64,000 bases of DNA, taken from assembly GCA_905221605.1 (NCBI GenBank), contig CAJNDS010002571.1, positions 62,501 to 126,500 of the forward strand, given 5' to 3'. Shown here piece by piece: positions 11,498 to 22,401 of this stretch. The position numbers and the translations under genes were made by a program. The DNA is from Symbiodinium natans (Eukaryota; Sar; Dinophyceae; Suessiales; Symbiodiniaceae). The first letter of the stretch is position 1, and every line of letters begins with the position of its first letter. The notes beneath the pieces are model-generated. The model saw only the letters and a program-made list of their open reading frames with translations. It searched no databases and was not told the DNA's origin.

Positions 11498-11757
11498 CCC
11501 TACACCCTACACCCTACACCCTACACCCTACACCCTACACCCTACACCCTACACCCTACACCCTACACCCTACACCCTACACCCTACACCCTACACCCTA
11601 CACCCTACACCCACACCCTACACCCTACACCCTACACCCTACACCCACACCCTACACCCTACACCCCACCCTACACCTACACCCTACACCCTACACACCT
11701 ACACCTACACCCTACACCCTACACCTACACCCTACACCCTACACCCTAACACCCTAC
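11498..11757 (-). repeat. (CCCTACA)n variant array
   Basis: About 36 units of the 7-mer CCCTACA with occasional deletions (CCCACAC, CCTACAC). It runs straight into a normal CCCTAAA array, so a single variant has been amplified next to its parent. Confidence 0.95.
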
Positions 11758-11914
11758 ACCCTAAACCCTAAACCCTAACCCTACCCTAACCCTAAAACCC
11801 TAAACCCTAAACCCTAAACCCTAAACCCTAAACCCTAAACCCTAAACCCTAAACCCTAAACCCTAAACCCTAAACCCTAAACCCTAAACCCTAAACCCTA
11901 AACCCTAAACCCTA
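11758..11914 (-). repeat. (CCCTAAA)n telomeric array
   Basis: About 22 units, nearly perfect apart from a few CCCTAAC units at the left edge. A coding-like stretch follows (about 11975-12030, AAVSLPLGSVGHHAAPAQ, between CAG and CAG-GC). Confidence 0.95.
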
Positions 11915-12042
11915 GATCCTGCTCATCCGGCTCGTCCTGGGATCTCTCATCCCACCCGTCCGAAGATGCTCAGGCGGCCGTGTCCCTGCCCCTTGGCTCT
12001 GTGGGGCACCATGCCGCACCTGCTCAGGCCTTTGGGCTTGTT

Positions 12043-12133
12043 GAGTTCAAGGCAGCTTAGGGATGCAGGATTGCTGGTTTAGGGTTTAGGGTTTAGAGTT
12101 TAAGGCAGCTTAAGGATGCAGGATTGCTTGTTC
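12043..12133 (+). repeat. Short TTTAGGG insert bracketed by a 27-bp direct repeat
   Basis: A 25-bp TTTAGGG stretch (12077-12101) sits between two copies of a 27-bp sequence (12049-12075 and 12102-12128, starting AAGGCAGCTTA) that differ at one base. A few flanking bases also match. This is the clearest array here with a target-duplication-like footprint. Confidence 0.85.
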
Positions 12134-12620
12134 TCGGTTGCCTGGGTCCCGGCAGGGTCACTGGACTCTTTAAGCATCTGCAAGTCTTCATGGTTGCATT
12201 GCGTGGTTCAGTACTACATCGCCCCACCCCTCCCAAATGCCCGAAACATGCTGCCACTTCGTTTTCCCACACGAACACTAGGTACCAGTAGTTCGCCGTA
12301 GTTGACCTCGACAAAAGCCGCCAGCGAGAAACAATGTTCACGAGCTCCTCCAACTTCTGTTCTGTAGCCAGCACACGAGATTTATCGGGTTATTAAGGGA
12401 GGGGGGTTCAAGGAGCAAGGTTCCCCAATATTCCCTTCTAAGAACCCTATACCAAGACTGAGATTGGGACCACTTTGGATTCAGGTTGCCCCATACACAC
12501 GCGGAACGATCGACCTAAACTCACGAAATCCCAGTTGACCAGGAAGCGGAGGAGTTGCCCAGCTGGTGGCCAAAGGTGCTCCGCTTGTTGAGCATTACTT
12601 GTATGGGCTACTTTGGGACT

Positions 12621-12686
<66 letters not shown>

Positions 12687-12690
12687 GGGG
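12130..12690. other. Spacer with poly-G tract and minus-strand open stretches
   Basis: Carries a G run of about 60 bases (12622-12685). Two short stretches read well on the minus strand (complement of about 12300-12370, ATEQKLEELVNIVSRWRLLS, ending before GT; and about 12500-12590). No product recognised. Confidence 0.3.
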
Positions 12691-12699
12691 GGGCACGTG

Positions 12700-13110
12700 C
12701 TACAAAGTGTGCTTGCAAAAAAAGACAATCCGCCTGTCAAAAAAGGCAGCACAGGGATCCCGGGCGTTGTGGCAGCAATCAGCGAGGACATTCCTCAACG
12801 CTTCGAGAAACTCAAAGTTGAAGACTCCAGTCATGACAGGTCACAACACGTAGATGTGCAAAGCCTTGACTTTGAACGAAAATCCTTGGCCAAGCTATCT
12901 TGCGACGCAAACGTCGTGTCCGCAATGAAAAAGTTGTTCTCGGCGGGACTTTGGACAGTCTCCTTTGCCCGCCGCGCGCCCCTCCCCTCCAGCCAGGACT
13001 GTCAAGAGCAGCAAAAGGATGTCCGGCGCCATACGCGCCCCTCTATGAATGAAGCATCCGTTGCCATGACATACAGAACCTGGCTGCGGGCAATTGCCCC
13101 GTGCTGGTAA
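12700..13110 (+). CDS. Unrecognised coding stretch, possible long terminal exon
   Basis: Open for about 135 codons after the poly-G tract, with sensible amphipathic composition (GIPGVVAAISEDIPQRFEKL; SLAKLSCDANVVSAMKKLF) and a TAA stop at 13108. The opposite strand looks worse. No family recognised; the 5' boundary is not defined. Confidence 0.35.
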   Translation, partial: LQSVLAKKDNPPVKKGSTGIPGVVAAISEDIPQRFEKLKVEDSSHDRSQHVDVQSLDFERKSLAKLSCDANVVSAMKKLFSAGLWTVSFARRAPLPSSQDCQEQQKDVRRHTRPSMNEASVAMTYRTWLRAIAPCW

Positions 13111-14354
13111 ACCCAGTCTTTTGAGTGTCGTGGAGAAACCTCCGTGATCCTCCGTGAAAAGCGTGGGCTACGGACGTCATGTGCGAAACCCGGGCGCAGC
13201 GATCAAAGTAACCATAAACCTTTGAGATCATGGAATTTCTGCAGGTGACATTGCAGCCTTCAATTTCAAGCCATGTGCATCGAAGCCTTGTGAGGGCAGC
13301 TGACCGACGAACAGGTGCCAAACTCGCTCTGGCTTTGCACTGGGCTTCTGTGGACGGATTCAAGGGCATGTGCTTTGGCATGTAGAGTGTTTGCGGCTTT
13401 GGCTGGGGAAGCAAATCCAATTTCCTGGACATGTTGTTGGTTGAGTTCTTCAAAACTCAGTGGCTCAACGGCTCAACGTCATGCTCGCAGTCGCATGCAG
13501 ATCAGCGATCATGTTTGAATTGCTGGTAGGTTGCAGGCCTTGAAGGAAAGAAAGGGCTTACCGTGTGGCCGTGTAGAATTTGAGAGTTGACTGAGAAGCG
13601 TTTTGTCATCGCAAGTTTCGTTCGTGCCAAGAACCTAGGCAAGCTCATTGTTGATACGGAGGCTTTGAGGAAACTAAGGTTTCGGGAAGAAACTGGCCGG
13701 CTGGGTTTAGCCTGGTGCTTTGTTCAGGGATGCACTTGAAGATCTCCGCACTACAGGGCTTGACAGGATGGACATCTGAAGCCATTTTCAGAGGCTCTTG
13801 CTTGTGCAAGATCATGCCCACCAGCTGCACCAGCACAGCATTCTTCAAACGGTGGACGAATAAGACCGTCAATCTGCAGGAGAGCTGTAAAGACCGAGCT
13901 GCTCTAGTTCTCAGAGAACCAGCAGCCACCCATGCCGCATGACGAGCCTTGGGTGTCATGTAGTATGCTTTAATCTTAGCGACACAGGCCTTAGCGACCC
14001 GCCCACCCCCAAACTCAAACCACAAACCCCGGCAGAGGCGGGTGGAGGGGAGGGGCCAACCCGAATACCTAAGCCACGAGAAGGGCCCTAAACGTAAACT
14101 CCCTCCTCCAGCCTTAAACCCTAAACCCCCAAGTGCTCAACCCCCAACCCCTTAAGACACTACAGTTACAGTCACTAAACCCCAAACAAACCACCCTGAA
14201 CATTCCGAACCTCAAGCCTCGACTCTGAGGTCCAGACCCTGAAGCCCTCAACCCCCTGACCCCTCAAGCCTTAAACCCTAAGCTTCGCAAGGCCTAAGCC
14301 TCTAAATTACCCAAAATGAAAGCCTTCGCCCCTCAAGCCAGACCCCTCAAAAGC
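13111..14354. other. Region without a supported gene
   Basis: Scattered short open stretches on both strands, none recognised. The right part (13985-14350) is CCCTAAA-derived degenerate sequence with one copy of the AACCAC/GGGG module. Confidence 0.3.
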
Positions 14355-14447
14355 CCCAAACCCTAAACCCTAAACCCTAAACCCTAAACCCTAAACCCTA
14401 AACCCTAAACCCTAAACCCTAAACCCTAAACCCTAAACCCTAAACCC
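14355..14447 (-). repeat. (CCCTAAA)n telomeric array
   Basis: About thirteen near-perfect units. With the next array at 14539 it forms a facing C-strand/G-strand pair separated by 91 bp. Confidence 0.95.
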
Positions 14448-14538
14448 ATGAACCCTGAGGCCCATGAACCCTCGGGCCCTCAAACACCAGGCCCTGCGAT
14501 TCAAGCCCTGAAGCCCGCAGCTGCCTCCTAAGCAGCCG

Positions 14539-14626
14539 GTTTAGGGTTTAGGGTTTAGGGTTTAGGGTTTAGGGTTTAGGGTTTAGGGTTTAGGGTTTAG
14601 GGTTTAGGGTTTAGGGTTTAGGGTTC
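14539..14626 (+). repeat. (TTTAGGG)n telomeric array
   Basis: About twelve near-perfect units, the G-rich partner of 14355-14447. Confidence 0.95.
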
Positions 14627-14959
14627 AGCCCTGAGCCTTGTCAGAACACCCCCCCCCCCCCCCCCCGGCCCCCCTTTCATACCAGCCAAGACGGACGCCC
14701 CAAAAAACGGACAAGCGGCCCCAACGACGCCCCCTCGTAGTGACGTAGTGCTTACTGCCAACCCTAAACCGAAGCTCTCGAGGATATGGATGCCGACGAA
14801 TCTCGTCAGCTCCTCTTGAGAGAAGAGGCGTTTCATCACCCCCAACTTCCCTCAAACTTCAATCCCTGAACTCCACAGCCTGGCGTGCGTCCCGAAAGTC
14901 TTTGTTCAAACGCTCCATAGCAAGGCTTCCAAGATCAGATGTTCATTCTTTACCGGAGC
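14627..14959. other. Region with ambiguous coding character
   Basis: A C run at 14649-14666, then a stretch (14760-14850) open on both strands (plus EALEDMDADESRQLLLREEA; minus MKRLFSQEELTRFVGIHILE). Strand cannot be decided. Confidence 0.25.
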
Positions 14960-15063
14960 CCCCCAAGATAGATCCCCAAATCGTAGGATCCAGATCCCCA
15001 AATCGTAGGATCCCCTTAGAAGAAGGACCCCAGGAAGGTACCTCCAATATCGTAAACCCCCCT
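14960..15063. mobile_element. Inverted-repeat element family C, diverged copy
   Basis: Contains AGGATCCCCTTAGAAGAAGG, GGTACCTCCAATATCGTAAA and a terminal CCCCC, matching the right half of the family C element at 47839-47936. A 24-bp segment (ATCCCCAAATCGTAGGATC) is duplicated in tandem at its left. Confidence 0.6.
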
Positions 15064-17027
15064 ACATTTTCATGATTTTTGCAGGAGCTTCTCTCCAGCC
15101 GGTCGAAGTGCACGCGAGGGCAGGCCGGTCGTTCGAGGCTTTACGGTTCAGGCTTAAGTGGGGCTCTGGGATTTAGCAAGAAGCATTGCCGTATGCGTAT
15201 GGAGAGCACACATCGTCGCCGCACTACAGCTTGCTTGTATGGGGTGGGAGTTCGCGATTGCTCCCTGATGCGGATTCGCATGCAGGTGCTTGTCCCCCTC
15301 GCGTCCGCGGTGGCCGTCGTGCTCTTCTGCTTTGCGGGTGTAAAGAAGCCCGCGGAGACCTCCAGTCAGCCAGATGAAGAGAGTTGGTTGGCCTGCTTTT
15401 ACTCGTTTATGGCAAACAACCGAAGTCGTCCACTTCTGACAGCCCAAAGCTGTTGCCCTACGTGCCCTGGGGACTCCACATAAGGCCACATCCTTATAGC
15501 CTTCGAAATTGATTATACTATTAATACACAAGGGCTTCAACCTAGGAGCTTCATGTGTTGAGTTTGTTGTGTCAGTCGGGAAGGTCGCGTGCTGATGTAT
15601 CAGACCATGATAGGCTCTTTGAGTTTGTGGCTATCTCGAGCCTTTTAGCATTCTTGTCGGGTGATTTAGTCCTACACAGCATACTTCTGCACTTGCGGGT
15701 GCACACTGTTGCAAGCCATAGGGGACGACAACCACACGGGGCATAGGCTGGAAGCCCTTTGTTTGGTTGTGGTGTTTTCTGCTTTGGGTGCTTTGCGTTG
15801 GGGGGTGGTACGGTGAGTGAGTGAGTGAGTGCGTGAGTGAGTGAGTGAGCGAGTGAGCGAGGGAGCTGGCCTGCGCACGCAGCAACAAACAACCGCCCCC
15901 ACGGCAAAATCTAACAATGCCCCCTGGCACCCACAGCAGCAAATTGTTTCGGAACGTGTGCCCATGCCCGCACTTTAGGGATCTTTAGGGAATGTGCCCA
16001 AGGCAGATGCTACTCTGAGAAGCTGTCTGCGGAAGCCTTTCTTGTCATTAGGGAAGCTGAGCTTGAGACAGCTTTTTACTCGCTTGACAAAATGAGCCCC
16101 ACGACAAGCTGGGTGCGGGGTAGGCTAAACGCTGGCCCGTGCTTTAACCCCCCCCCCCCCTTTCTACGCAGTGTCTTCAATATGCAAGGCCTTTCTCTAC
16201 AGCCCATGAAGTGCCTGACAAGATGACGGACCACACCCCATGACCCTCATCACCTTAATTGAGACCTGATGGCCCCTTGCACCCAGTGGCACCCTACAAC
16301 CGAAAGCCTGAAGCCCCAAAGCTCCTCAGACTTCGGCAGCCCAGGCCAGGGGCTGAGATCCGTCACATCCCTTTCCGCAGGCCCGAGGTTTTGGATTCAG
16401 GGCTACCCGGTTTTCCGAAACTAGCAAGCCTTGTAAGCCAGACGGTCAAACATTACAGGGAGCTTTCCGCAGCTGATATGGAGGCTGTAGGAAGAATTAG
16501 AAATGGGAGCTGAACCCGAGACGTGCCCACGAAGCGGAATATCGAACGGCCGAGGATCCTATCTAGGAGTATCTTTCAGAGGGTGTAAGGGCCATCCTCG
16601 CAAACCAGTACGGGCCCTGACTGGAACACCCCAGAGTTGGGCTGCGGACGGCCAGTAAACAGGCGGCTTGTGCGCGGTGTGGCATTCGTTTCAAGTTCAA
16701 AAAGCCTGGGGCTGGGTTCAAGACGTTCCAGGGGATCTCTGTGTGGTTCGGGCCTTTGTTACAAATTCCAATATACCACTTGAGTTCGGAACCGCATTCA
16801 GATAGAAAAGACGAAGCTAACTAGAGACTATCGCAACTGAGCACGCGCGTCTAATGTCGAATTAGCACGTGCCGGCACACACAGACATGAACACAAACAT
16901 AGGCACGAACATGTCCCAAAAACCCAGGGTCGGGGCCGGGGCTTTCGCGAAATAATTGGCTTGAACATACACCAACCACAAACAATTAGTCTGCATGGGT
17001 CTTCCTGACTGTTTCTGCGAGCAAAAA
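15064..17027. other. Long stretch without a supported gene
   Basis: A short exon-like piece follows TTTTGCAG at 15085. A tandem GTGA/GCGA repeat lies at 15811-15862. No product recognised, no telomeric array, composition mixed. Confidence 0.3.
15811..15862 (+). repeat. (GTGA)n microsatellite
   Basis: About twelve GTGA units with GCGT/GCGA interruptions. Confidence 0.9.
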
Positions 17028-17118
17028 ACCCTAAACCCTAAACCCTAAACCCTAAACCCTAAACCCTAAACCCTAAACCCTAAACCCTAAACCCTAAACC
17101 CTAAACCCTAAACCCTAA
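17028..17118 (-). repeat. (CCCTAAA)n telomeric array
   Basis: Thirteen near-perfect units after an A run. Confidence 0.95.
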
Positions 17119-17763
17119 ATTAGGAGCTGACTGAGATCTCTCAGAGGACCGATTCACCAAAGCGTGAAACCCCGCAATCCTAAACACAGAACACTCAAAC
17201 GCCGAGTCCCCGAAGATGCATTCCCTAAACCCAAACCCCAAACGTTGCGCGTAATCGACCCCCCCCCCCCCCCCCCACGGCATCCCCCCCCAAACCCTGC
17301 CTGTTAACCCTAAAAACACCACGGACCACGGGGAGGACAGAGAAACCTCAGCCTAAACCCCACACTCTGAACCCTAAGCCCTAAAACCTAAACCCACCAA
17401 TGAACGACAGGAGGGAGAAGGGTAAACCCGAAACCTTAGCCGCCTTAAACCCTGAACCCTGAAGCGTAAACTCAGCACGAACCACAGAGGGGAGAATGGA
17501 AACCGTAAACCTACCATGACCCCAAACCTTGAACCCTGATTAAACCCCAAACCCACAATGAACCAATGGACCAGAGTGAAAATCCTGAACTCTACAGCCT
17601 AACCCTAAACCCCTAAACCACAAACCCATGAACCACGGACTATGAAAACGGAGGATGAACCACAGGGGTGGGGGGGAGGGGACCCCAAAACCCACCATGA
17701 ACCACAGGGGAGGGGGGGGATACCATGGGGCGGGGGAGGGGGGGGGTGCGCCTATGCTAGCGC
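17119..17763. repeat. Degenerate telomere-derived module with repeated CCATGAACCAC motif
   Basis: A CCCTAAA-like background in which the phrase AAACCCACCATGAACCAC followed by a G-rich run recurs (17395, about 17480-17520, 17640-17665, 17690-17720). The reverse complement recurs at 22985-23040 and weaker copies occur near 11345 and 14000. It behaves like a diverged satellite module. Confidence 0.6.
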
Positions 17764-17950
17764 ATATAAACCCTATAAACCCTATAAACCCTATAAACTC
17801 TTTGAACCCTACAAACCCTATAAACCCTATAAACCCTACAAACCCTATAAACCCTGTAAACCCTGTAAACCCTGTAAACCCTGTAGACCCTGTAAACCCT
17901 GTAAACCCTGTAAACCCTGTAAACCCTATAACCCTGTAAACCCTAAACCC
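17764..17950 (-). repeat. 9-bp variant array (CCCTATAAA / CCCTGTAAA)n
   Basis: About twenty 9-mers. CCCTATAAA units fill the left and CCCTGTAAA units the right, so two sequential amplification events are visible. This is a telomeric unit enlarged by two bases and spread locally. Confidence 0.9.
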
Positions 17951-18092
17951 GAAACCCTTTACCTCGAAAGGTTGGGTGCAGAAAGTGGGCCTCAACTGCT
18001 ATGAGGGCCATGGCGGTGTGTCGGACAGCAACCTGGGTGAACCCGGACACTAAGATGCACCCGGGGTTCTTGCAGCTTGTGGGGCTCCTTTC

Positions 18093-18223
18093 TGACTGTT
18101 GGTGATTGGTGCGTAGGAGATGAGGGGATGAGGGAAGGTACCCTATAGCCCCCCCCTATATATACCCTTTAAGGCATTATACGCGGTTCCTCATCCCCCC
18201 ATACCCTACTAAGCAACAGTAAG
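18093..18223. mobile_element. Inverted-repeat element family D, diverged copy
   Basis: Left end TGACTGTTGGTGATTGGTG and right end CCTACTAAGCAACAGTAAGG match the termini of the intact copy at 25072-25178. The centre shares GATGAGGG, GGTACCCTATAG and CTCATCCCCCCAT motifs. Confidence 0.65.
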
Positions 18224-18643
18224 GTTTGACGGGCCAAGTGCACATATGGCTGCTCCCAGCTCGTCTGTTAACTTGTCGTAGTGGCACAGCGCGTGAGGAC
18301 GCTAAACGAAATGTGGTTGTTAGTGCAGAAAGCGTCTGCGGGTAGTTGCGAACATGTCCGGATTTCTAGGCAGTTTGCCTGAACCACAAACTTGCGGATG
18401 TAACTGATGCACGAAAAGTTTGGCTGAGTCGGTTCATGAGTTTCCTGAACGAAGGAGCAACAAAGAACCACTGATGCCAAAAAAATACGTAACCCATCGT
18501 TTTCATTTTTCCAGGGCAATTGTTCACGAATGATGTTCCACTAGCTTGTTCTGCTGTGGAGGTTTCCCTCCTTTGGACTGTCACAACACATCCTGTAATG
18601 TCCTCGGCTGACTAACTTCCATGCATTAGCCTTTTTAAGTACA
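18224..18643. other. Spacer without a supported gene
   Basis: Only short open stretches on either strand; none recognised. Confidence 0.3.
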
Positions 18644-18693
18644 TCCTAAACCCTAAATAAACCCTAAGCCCTAAAGCCTAAACCCTAAACCCT
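18644..18693 (-). repeat. Short (CCCTAAA)n array
   Basis: About six imperfect units including CCCTAAATAAA and CCCTACA variants. Confidence 0.8.
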
Positions 18694-18821
18694 ACACCCC
18701 AAGTTGTAGATAACGACGAGTATCTACAATGAGCGTGACTGATCTGACGTGGGCAAGGAGTCATGGACTTGGCGGAGTGCATGAAGACGTCCCCCGGAGA
18801 ATTCTGGATCTTTCAACTCCG

Positions 18822-18895
18822 CCCTAAACCCTAAACCCTCAACCCGCAACCCTAAACCCTAAACCCTAGACCCTAGACCCTAAACCCTATACCCT
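18822..18895 (-). repeat. (CCCTAAA)n array next to a family A element
   Basis: About ten units with CCCTAGA and CCCTATA variants, ending six bases before the family A element at 18901. Confidence 0.85.
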
Positions 18896-18900
18896 CCGAA

Positions 18901-19013
18901 TAGCTACGAATTGCTTAAGAACCCGACAAAATGGAAGCATAATCCTCCCTATAAGGGCAACATGGAGATTTTGTTTTTGCAGTTTTTGGGGGTTCTTGGG
19001 CAAATAGTAGCTA
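18901..19013. mobile_element. Inverted-repeat element family A, copy 1
   Basis: Terminal inverted repeats of about 24 bp. The left end TAGCTACGAATTGCTTAAGA pairs with the right end GGTTCTTGGGCAAATAGTAG. Central motif CCCTATAAGGGCAACATGG is shared with the other copies. Size 113 bp, no coding capacity: MITE-like. Confidence 0.75.
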
Positions 19014-19119
19014 AGAGTCCAAGACGCGATTTCAACTTTGCACCTTCTAAAGGTCACGAGGCCTGTGCGCGCGATGGGTGTTGAGAGCGTGAGCCTGATT
19101 GGTCTTTACTGCATTGTGA

Positions 19120-19157
19120 TTAGGGTTTAGGGTTTAGGGTTTAGGGTTTAGGGGGGG
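19120..19157 (+). repeat. (TTTAGGG)n telomeric array
   Basis: Five units, 27 bp left of the second family A element. Confidence 0.9.
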
Positions 19158-19183
19158 GCGAAAGGAAGGGAGAGCTGCAATAC

Positions 19184-19297
19184 CAGTAATTGCTTAAGAA
19201 CCCCCCCCCCCCAAAGAATAAGCAATAGTCTTCCTTATTAAGGGTAATATAGGGGTTCTCATTTGTTATTCTTTTGGGGTTCTTAAGCAAATAGTAG
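19184..19297. mobile_element. Inverted-repeat element family A, copy 2
   Basis: Left AGTAATTGCTTAAGAACCCC and right GGGGTTCTTAAGCAAATAGT are near-perfect inverted repeats. Centre CTTCCTTATTAAGGGTAATA. Size 114 bp. Confidence 0.85.
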
Positions 19298-20289
19298 AAG
19301 ATGGGGATGTGGGGAAGATCCCCGACAAACGGGGCTTGGAGCTTCATGTCTTTGTGCCTGGTCCCGAGCTTGAACAGCGGTGTTTGGTTTGGGGACGCGG
19401 CACTCCGACGCGACCTTCGAATGTACACCCTAGGCCCTACGTCCTTCAGTGCAGAAACCCTCAAAGCCCAAATCATGAATTCTTGAGAAGTTTGGCCCTG
19501 GCGAGGTGCACTACCAGCTCTAGCTGTTCTGCAGTCGCCTCCTGGCTATAAACTGTGAAAGGTGCCGCGCGCCGGAACATCCTATTCGTGTATTTTGCGA
19601 GCCAGGTACGTAGAAACTGTCTCCACCGTTACGGAGCTTGCGCTGCAACAAGATGAATGAGAACAAGCATGAACGAACACACACGCGAACACGCGCACAG
19701 AGAGACACAGACACAGAACACAGAACACCGGACACAGAACACACAACACAGAACACAGAACACAGAACACGACGCGGACACAGACGACACGGACACAGAC
19801 AACAGACACAGAGACAGAGAGAGAGAGAGAGAGAGACACTGCATGCATACGACACATGCAGTCAACCGGCCAGGCGCTTTCAGGGTTTGAAAGCCACCGC
19901 AAAGCGGCCCTAACGAAGTGAGCATCCCATCCTCAACTTGGAGCCACTCTGTGAATGGCGGACCCCCAAAAGGCGTGTCCTTTCAGTCATCTACCACTTC
20001 CCTACATGCGGCAGAACACCCAGCGAGGTCTTCCTATCTGGACCCGAGAGAGGGCCTTGCTACGTCCTGTCGAAAATGATCGAGAAGGAGCCTTGAAAAA
20101 GGGACAAACGGGATGAGTTTCTGCAACCTGGGGACCTACTGACGTGGAAGCGGCTAACGTTCGCCTCCAAAGTCCAAACGAGGCAGGGCCGAACACAGAT
20201 GCAGCGCTGCAGTGCATCCACACCTTCCTCCACCTTCCTCCAGCACAGTTTGCCCTTGCTTTTCCCTCTCGCTGGCTGTGGGGAACCTT
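19298..20289. other. Coding-like patches and a CA-rich minisatellite
   Basis: Open plus-strand patches at 19310-19500 (KIPDKRGLELHVFVPGPELE) and 20140-20290 (VEAANVRLQSPNEAGPNTDA) may be exons. Between them, 19688-19840 is an ACAGAACAC-type minisatellite ending in a GA repeat. No product recognised. Confidence 0.35.
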
Positions 20290-20375
20290 GAACCCTAAAC
20301 CCAAACTAACCCTAAACCCTAAACCCTAAACCCTAAACCCTAAACCCTAAATCCTAAATCCTAAACCCTAAACCC
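20290..20375 (-). repeat. (CCCTAAA)n telomeric array
   Basis: About eleven units with CCCAAAC and TCCTAAA variants. Confidence 0.9.
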
Positions 20376-20485
20376 TCTGTCGGGACTGGAGAGACTCTCC
20401 AAAAACGCCTCGTCGGAGGACTGTGTGCCTGGAGGTGTCTGGAACACCTGGCTGCAGAGCAGCGACGGACAGCGGCTGGGGCTCA

Positions 20486-20599
20486 GGTTCAATGTGATTT
20501 AGGGTTGAGGGTTTAGGGTTCAGGTTCAGGGTTTAGGGTTTAGGGTTTAGGGTTCAGGGTTCAGGGTTTAGGGTTTAGGGTTTAGGGTTCAACGTGGAT
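20486..20599 (+). repeat. (TTTAGGG)n array bracketed by 13-bp direct repeat
   Basis: Array at 20499-20585 with TTCAGGG variants. Left flank GGTTCAATGTGAT (20486-20498) and right flank GGTTCAACGTGGAT (20586-20599) are near-identical direct repeats. Confidence 0.75.
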
Positions 20600-20772
20600 T
20601 CCTCTGCAGGATGTATGGTTGCAGGACGCCAGGGGCGTCGGAGTTCGGGACTAGCCTTTTTGATTTGTGCGGGCCTGTTGCTCCCTGCGAATCTCATGCG
20701 CTGATAAGTTGGCACAAGTTGGTCACTATTCGGGTCGCCATGTTTCGGGAAGAAGCAGTCCGTGAATCTCAG

Positions 20773-20913
20773 GCCTGCGCCGCCTGCCCCCGCGCCGCTC
20801 CCACAGCCTCCGGCGCCGTCGCCGGCGCCTCCAGTGCCGGCTGCGGCACCGGCGGCACCTGCTCCGCCTGGGCCGAGCTCTGAACAGGCTTGCAGCACTC
20901 GAGAGGCATTAAG
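20773..20913 (+). CDS. Probable internal exon encoding a Pro/Ala-rich linker
   Basis: Preceded by AATCTCAG and ended by TTAAG before GTCAAGG, both fitting dinoflagellate AG-G acceptor and AG-GT donor rules. It encodes a PAPPAPAPLPQPPAPSP-type linker ending SSEQACSTREALR. An in-register open frame at 20610-20772 belongs to another phase. Gene not recognised. Confidence 0.4.
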
Positions 20914-20942
20914 GTCAAGGCTTGTTTGTGTATATGATATAA

Positions 20943-21067
20943 GGATATATATATATATACACACATATACATATACATATACATATATGTATACATATAC
21001 GTATACATATACATATACATATACATGTACACATATGTGTATATATATATATATACATATACATGTA
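20943..21067. repeat. TATACA / TA microsatellite
   Basis: Imperfect TATACA hexamers between pure TA runs, largely self-complementary. Confidence 0.95.
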
Positions 21068-21179
21068 ACCCCCCCCCCCCCGGTTGTCACGCTTCTTGTG
21101 GTTGCTAGCCAATTAGCTCGTTTGACGGGCCACAGGCCTAAAAGACATGGAAGTGGAAAGCCAAGTTAGATTGTATCGA

Positions 21180-22401
21180 GGGGTTAGCTGCAATCATGGA
21201 GTTAAAATGGCTTGTGATTTGAATCTGCCTTCATTCATGACACGACTGGAATGTTCAGGATCCTACTTTTTACACAGCAGATAGTATGTGCCGGCCGGAA
21301 ATATGGGAAGATATTCACAATATGATAAAGGAGAGCTCAGCAGTTTCCGTATTTAATGTTAAGCTGCCAAGCTGTACTAGTAGACGTAGCCCAGCAAGGA
21401 AAATTGACTTCCACTATCTTGACGAGATTGGTGAAGTTATTTTGCTTTCAAACTTGGGAGGAAATTGCTCTGATTAAAAGTGTGCTCTTTGTGCCTTCTA
21501 TTCATTCACGTATTGAAAATGCGACTGAAAATGCGACTGGCGTTAGAGGCCACTTGTTATTGACATCAGTGATTAAACTGGATGCTAAATCCAATGCGCC
21601 TGTACCCATTCGGACAGTTTGATTAACATGCCGGGAGGTCAAATGTCATATGGTTTCGGTGGCGGGGCACATGGGGGTTTCCGAATTTAGGGGTACCTTA
21701 TTGGGGTCCTTATCATAAGGGAATCAAGAATCTATTTTTTGGGGATCCTCTATTTCCGTAAACCCCCAATTAAGGCAGGCTAGTTATACTGTACACTCCT
21801 TGAAGCACAACAACAGCCGCTTGCAACTTCTGCAGGCGATAATTTTTAAAAGTGAATAAGTAGATCAGTAGATCCTTCGTTCTCTTCCAGAATCCCAGCC
21901 ATTCAACAGCATGACTTCAAAACAATAGTTGACCTCCAAAAATGCTAATCACAATATCCGAACATTTGCATTGTTAACTTGGGGTGGGTTTCCAGAACAT
22001 TCCCGGCCTTTTCCGTAGCATTTGAAAATTAAAGTGACCTCCAGTTATACTGTTATACTGGCCAACCCAACTCAAATGGTGACATTTTCAATGCTGGGGA
22101 ACCAACATCAAAAATATTGATTCGTAAGGGAAATAATCCCGACCTTTTAAGTAGCATTTAGAGATTAAAAGTGCCCTCCAATTGAACTCAAACGTCTACA
22201 TGTCTAACTTGGCTATTCCTATACGATTTGCGCCAACGAAAGTAACCATCATTATCGCGGCTAGGTTTTTGTTTCATATCTTGGGCTAGTTACCTTCATT
22301 GAACAAGTATCAGAACCAGGCTAAGCTCAAATTGGCCCAGGACTTGTTCAATAGCTGTACTTCAACGTAAATCGATTTCGACCCCGACTCGAAACATGGG
22401 C
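21180..22401. other. AT-rich island with a different composition
   Basis: Clearly AT-richer than its surroundings and free of telomeric arrays. One 63-codon open frame (21289-21477, IWEDIHNMIKESSAVSVFN, then IDFHYLDEIGEVILLSNLGG) has plausible protein character but is unrecognised. A family C element lies inside at 21673-21767. Confidence 0.5.
21673..21767. mobile_element. Inverted-repeat element family C, intact copy (95 bp)
   Basis: Left end GGGGGTTTCCGAATTTAGGG and the complement of the right end GGGGGTTTACGGAAATAGAG match over about 25 bp. Internal phrases TTGGGGTCCTTATCATAAGG and GAATC are shared with the other copies. Confidence 0.85.

Noticed and set aside
11442-11771. 109-codon frame of YTLHPTP repeats
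   Set aside because: Translation of the CCCTACA array.
12566-12853. Poly-Gly frames and a Pro-rich minus frame
   Set aside because: They start in the poly-G tract; only the part after about 12700 on the plus strand has protein character.
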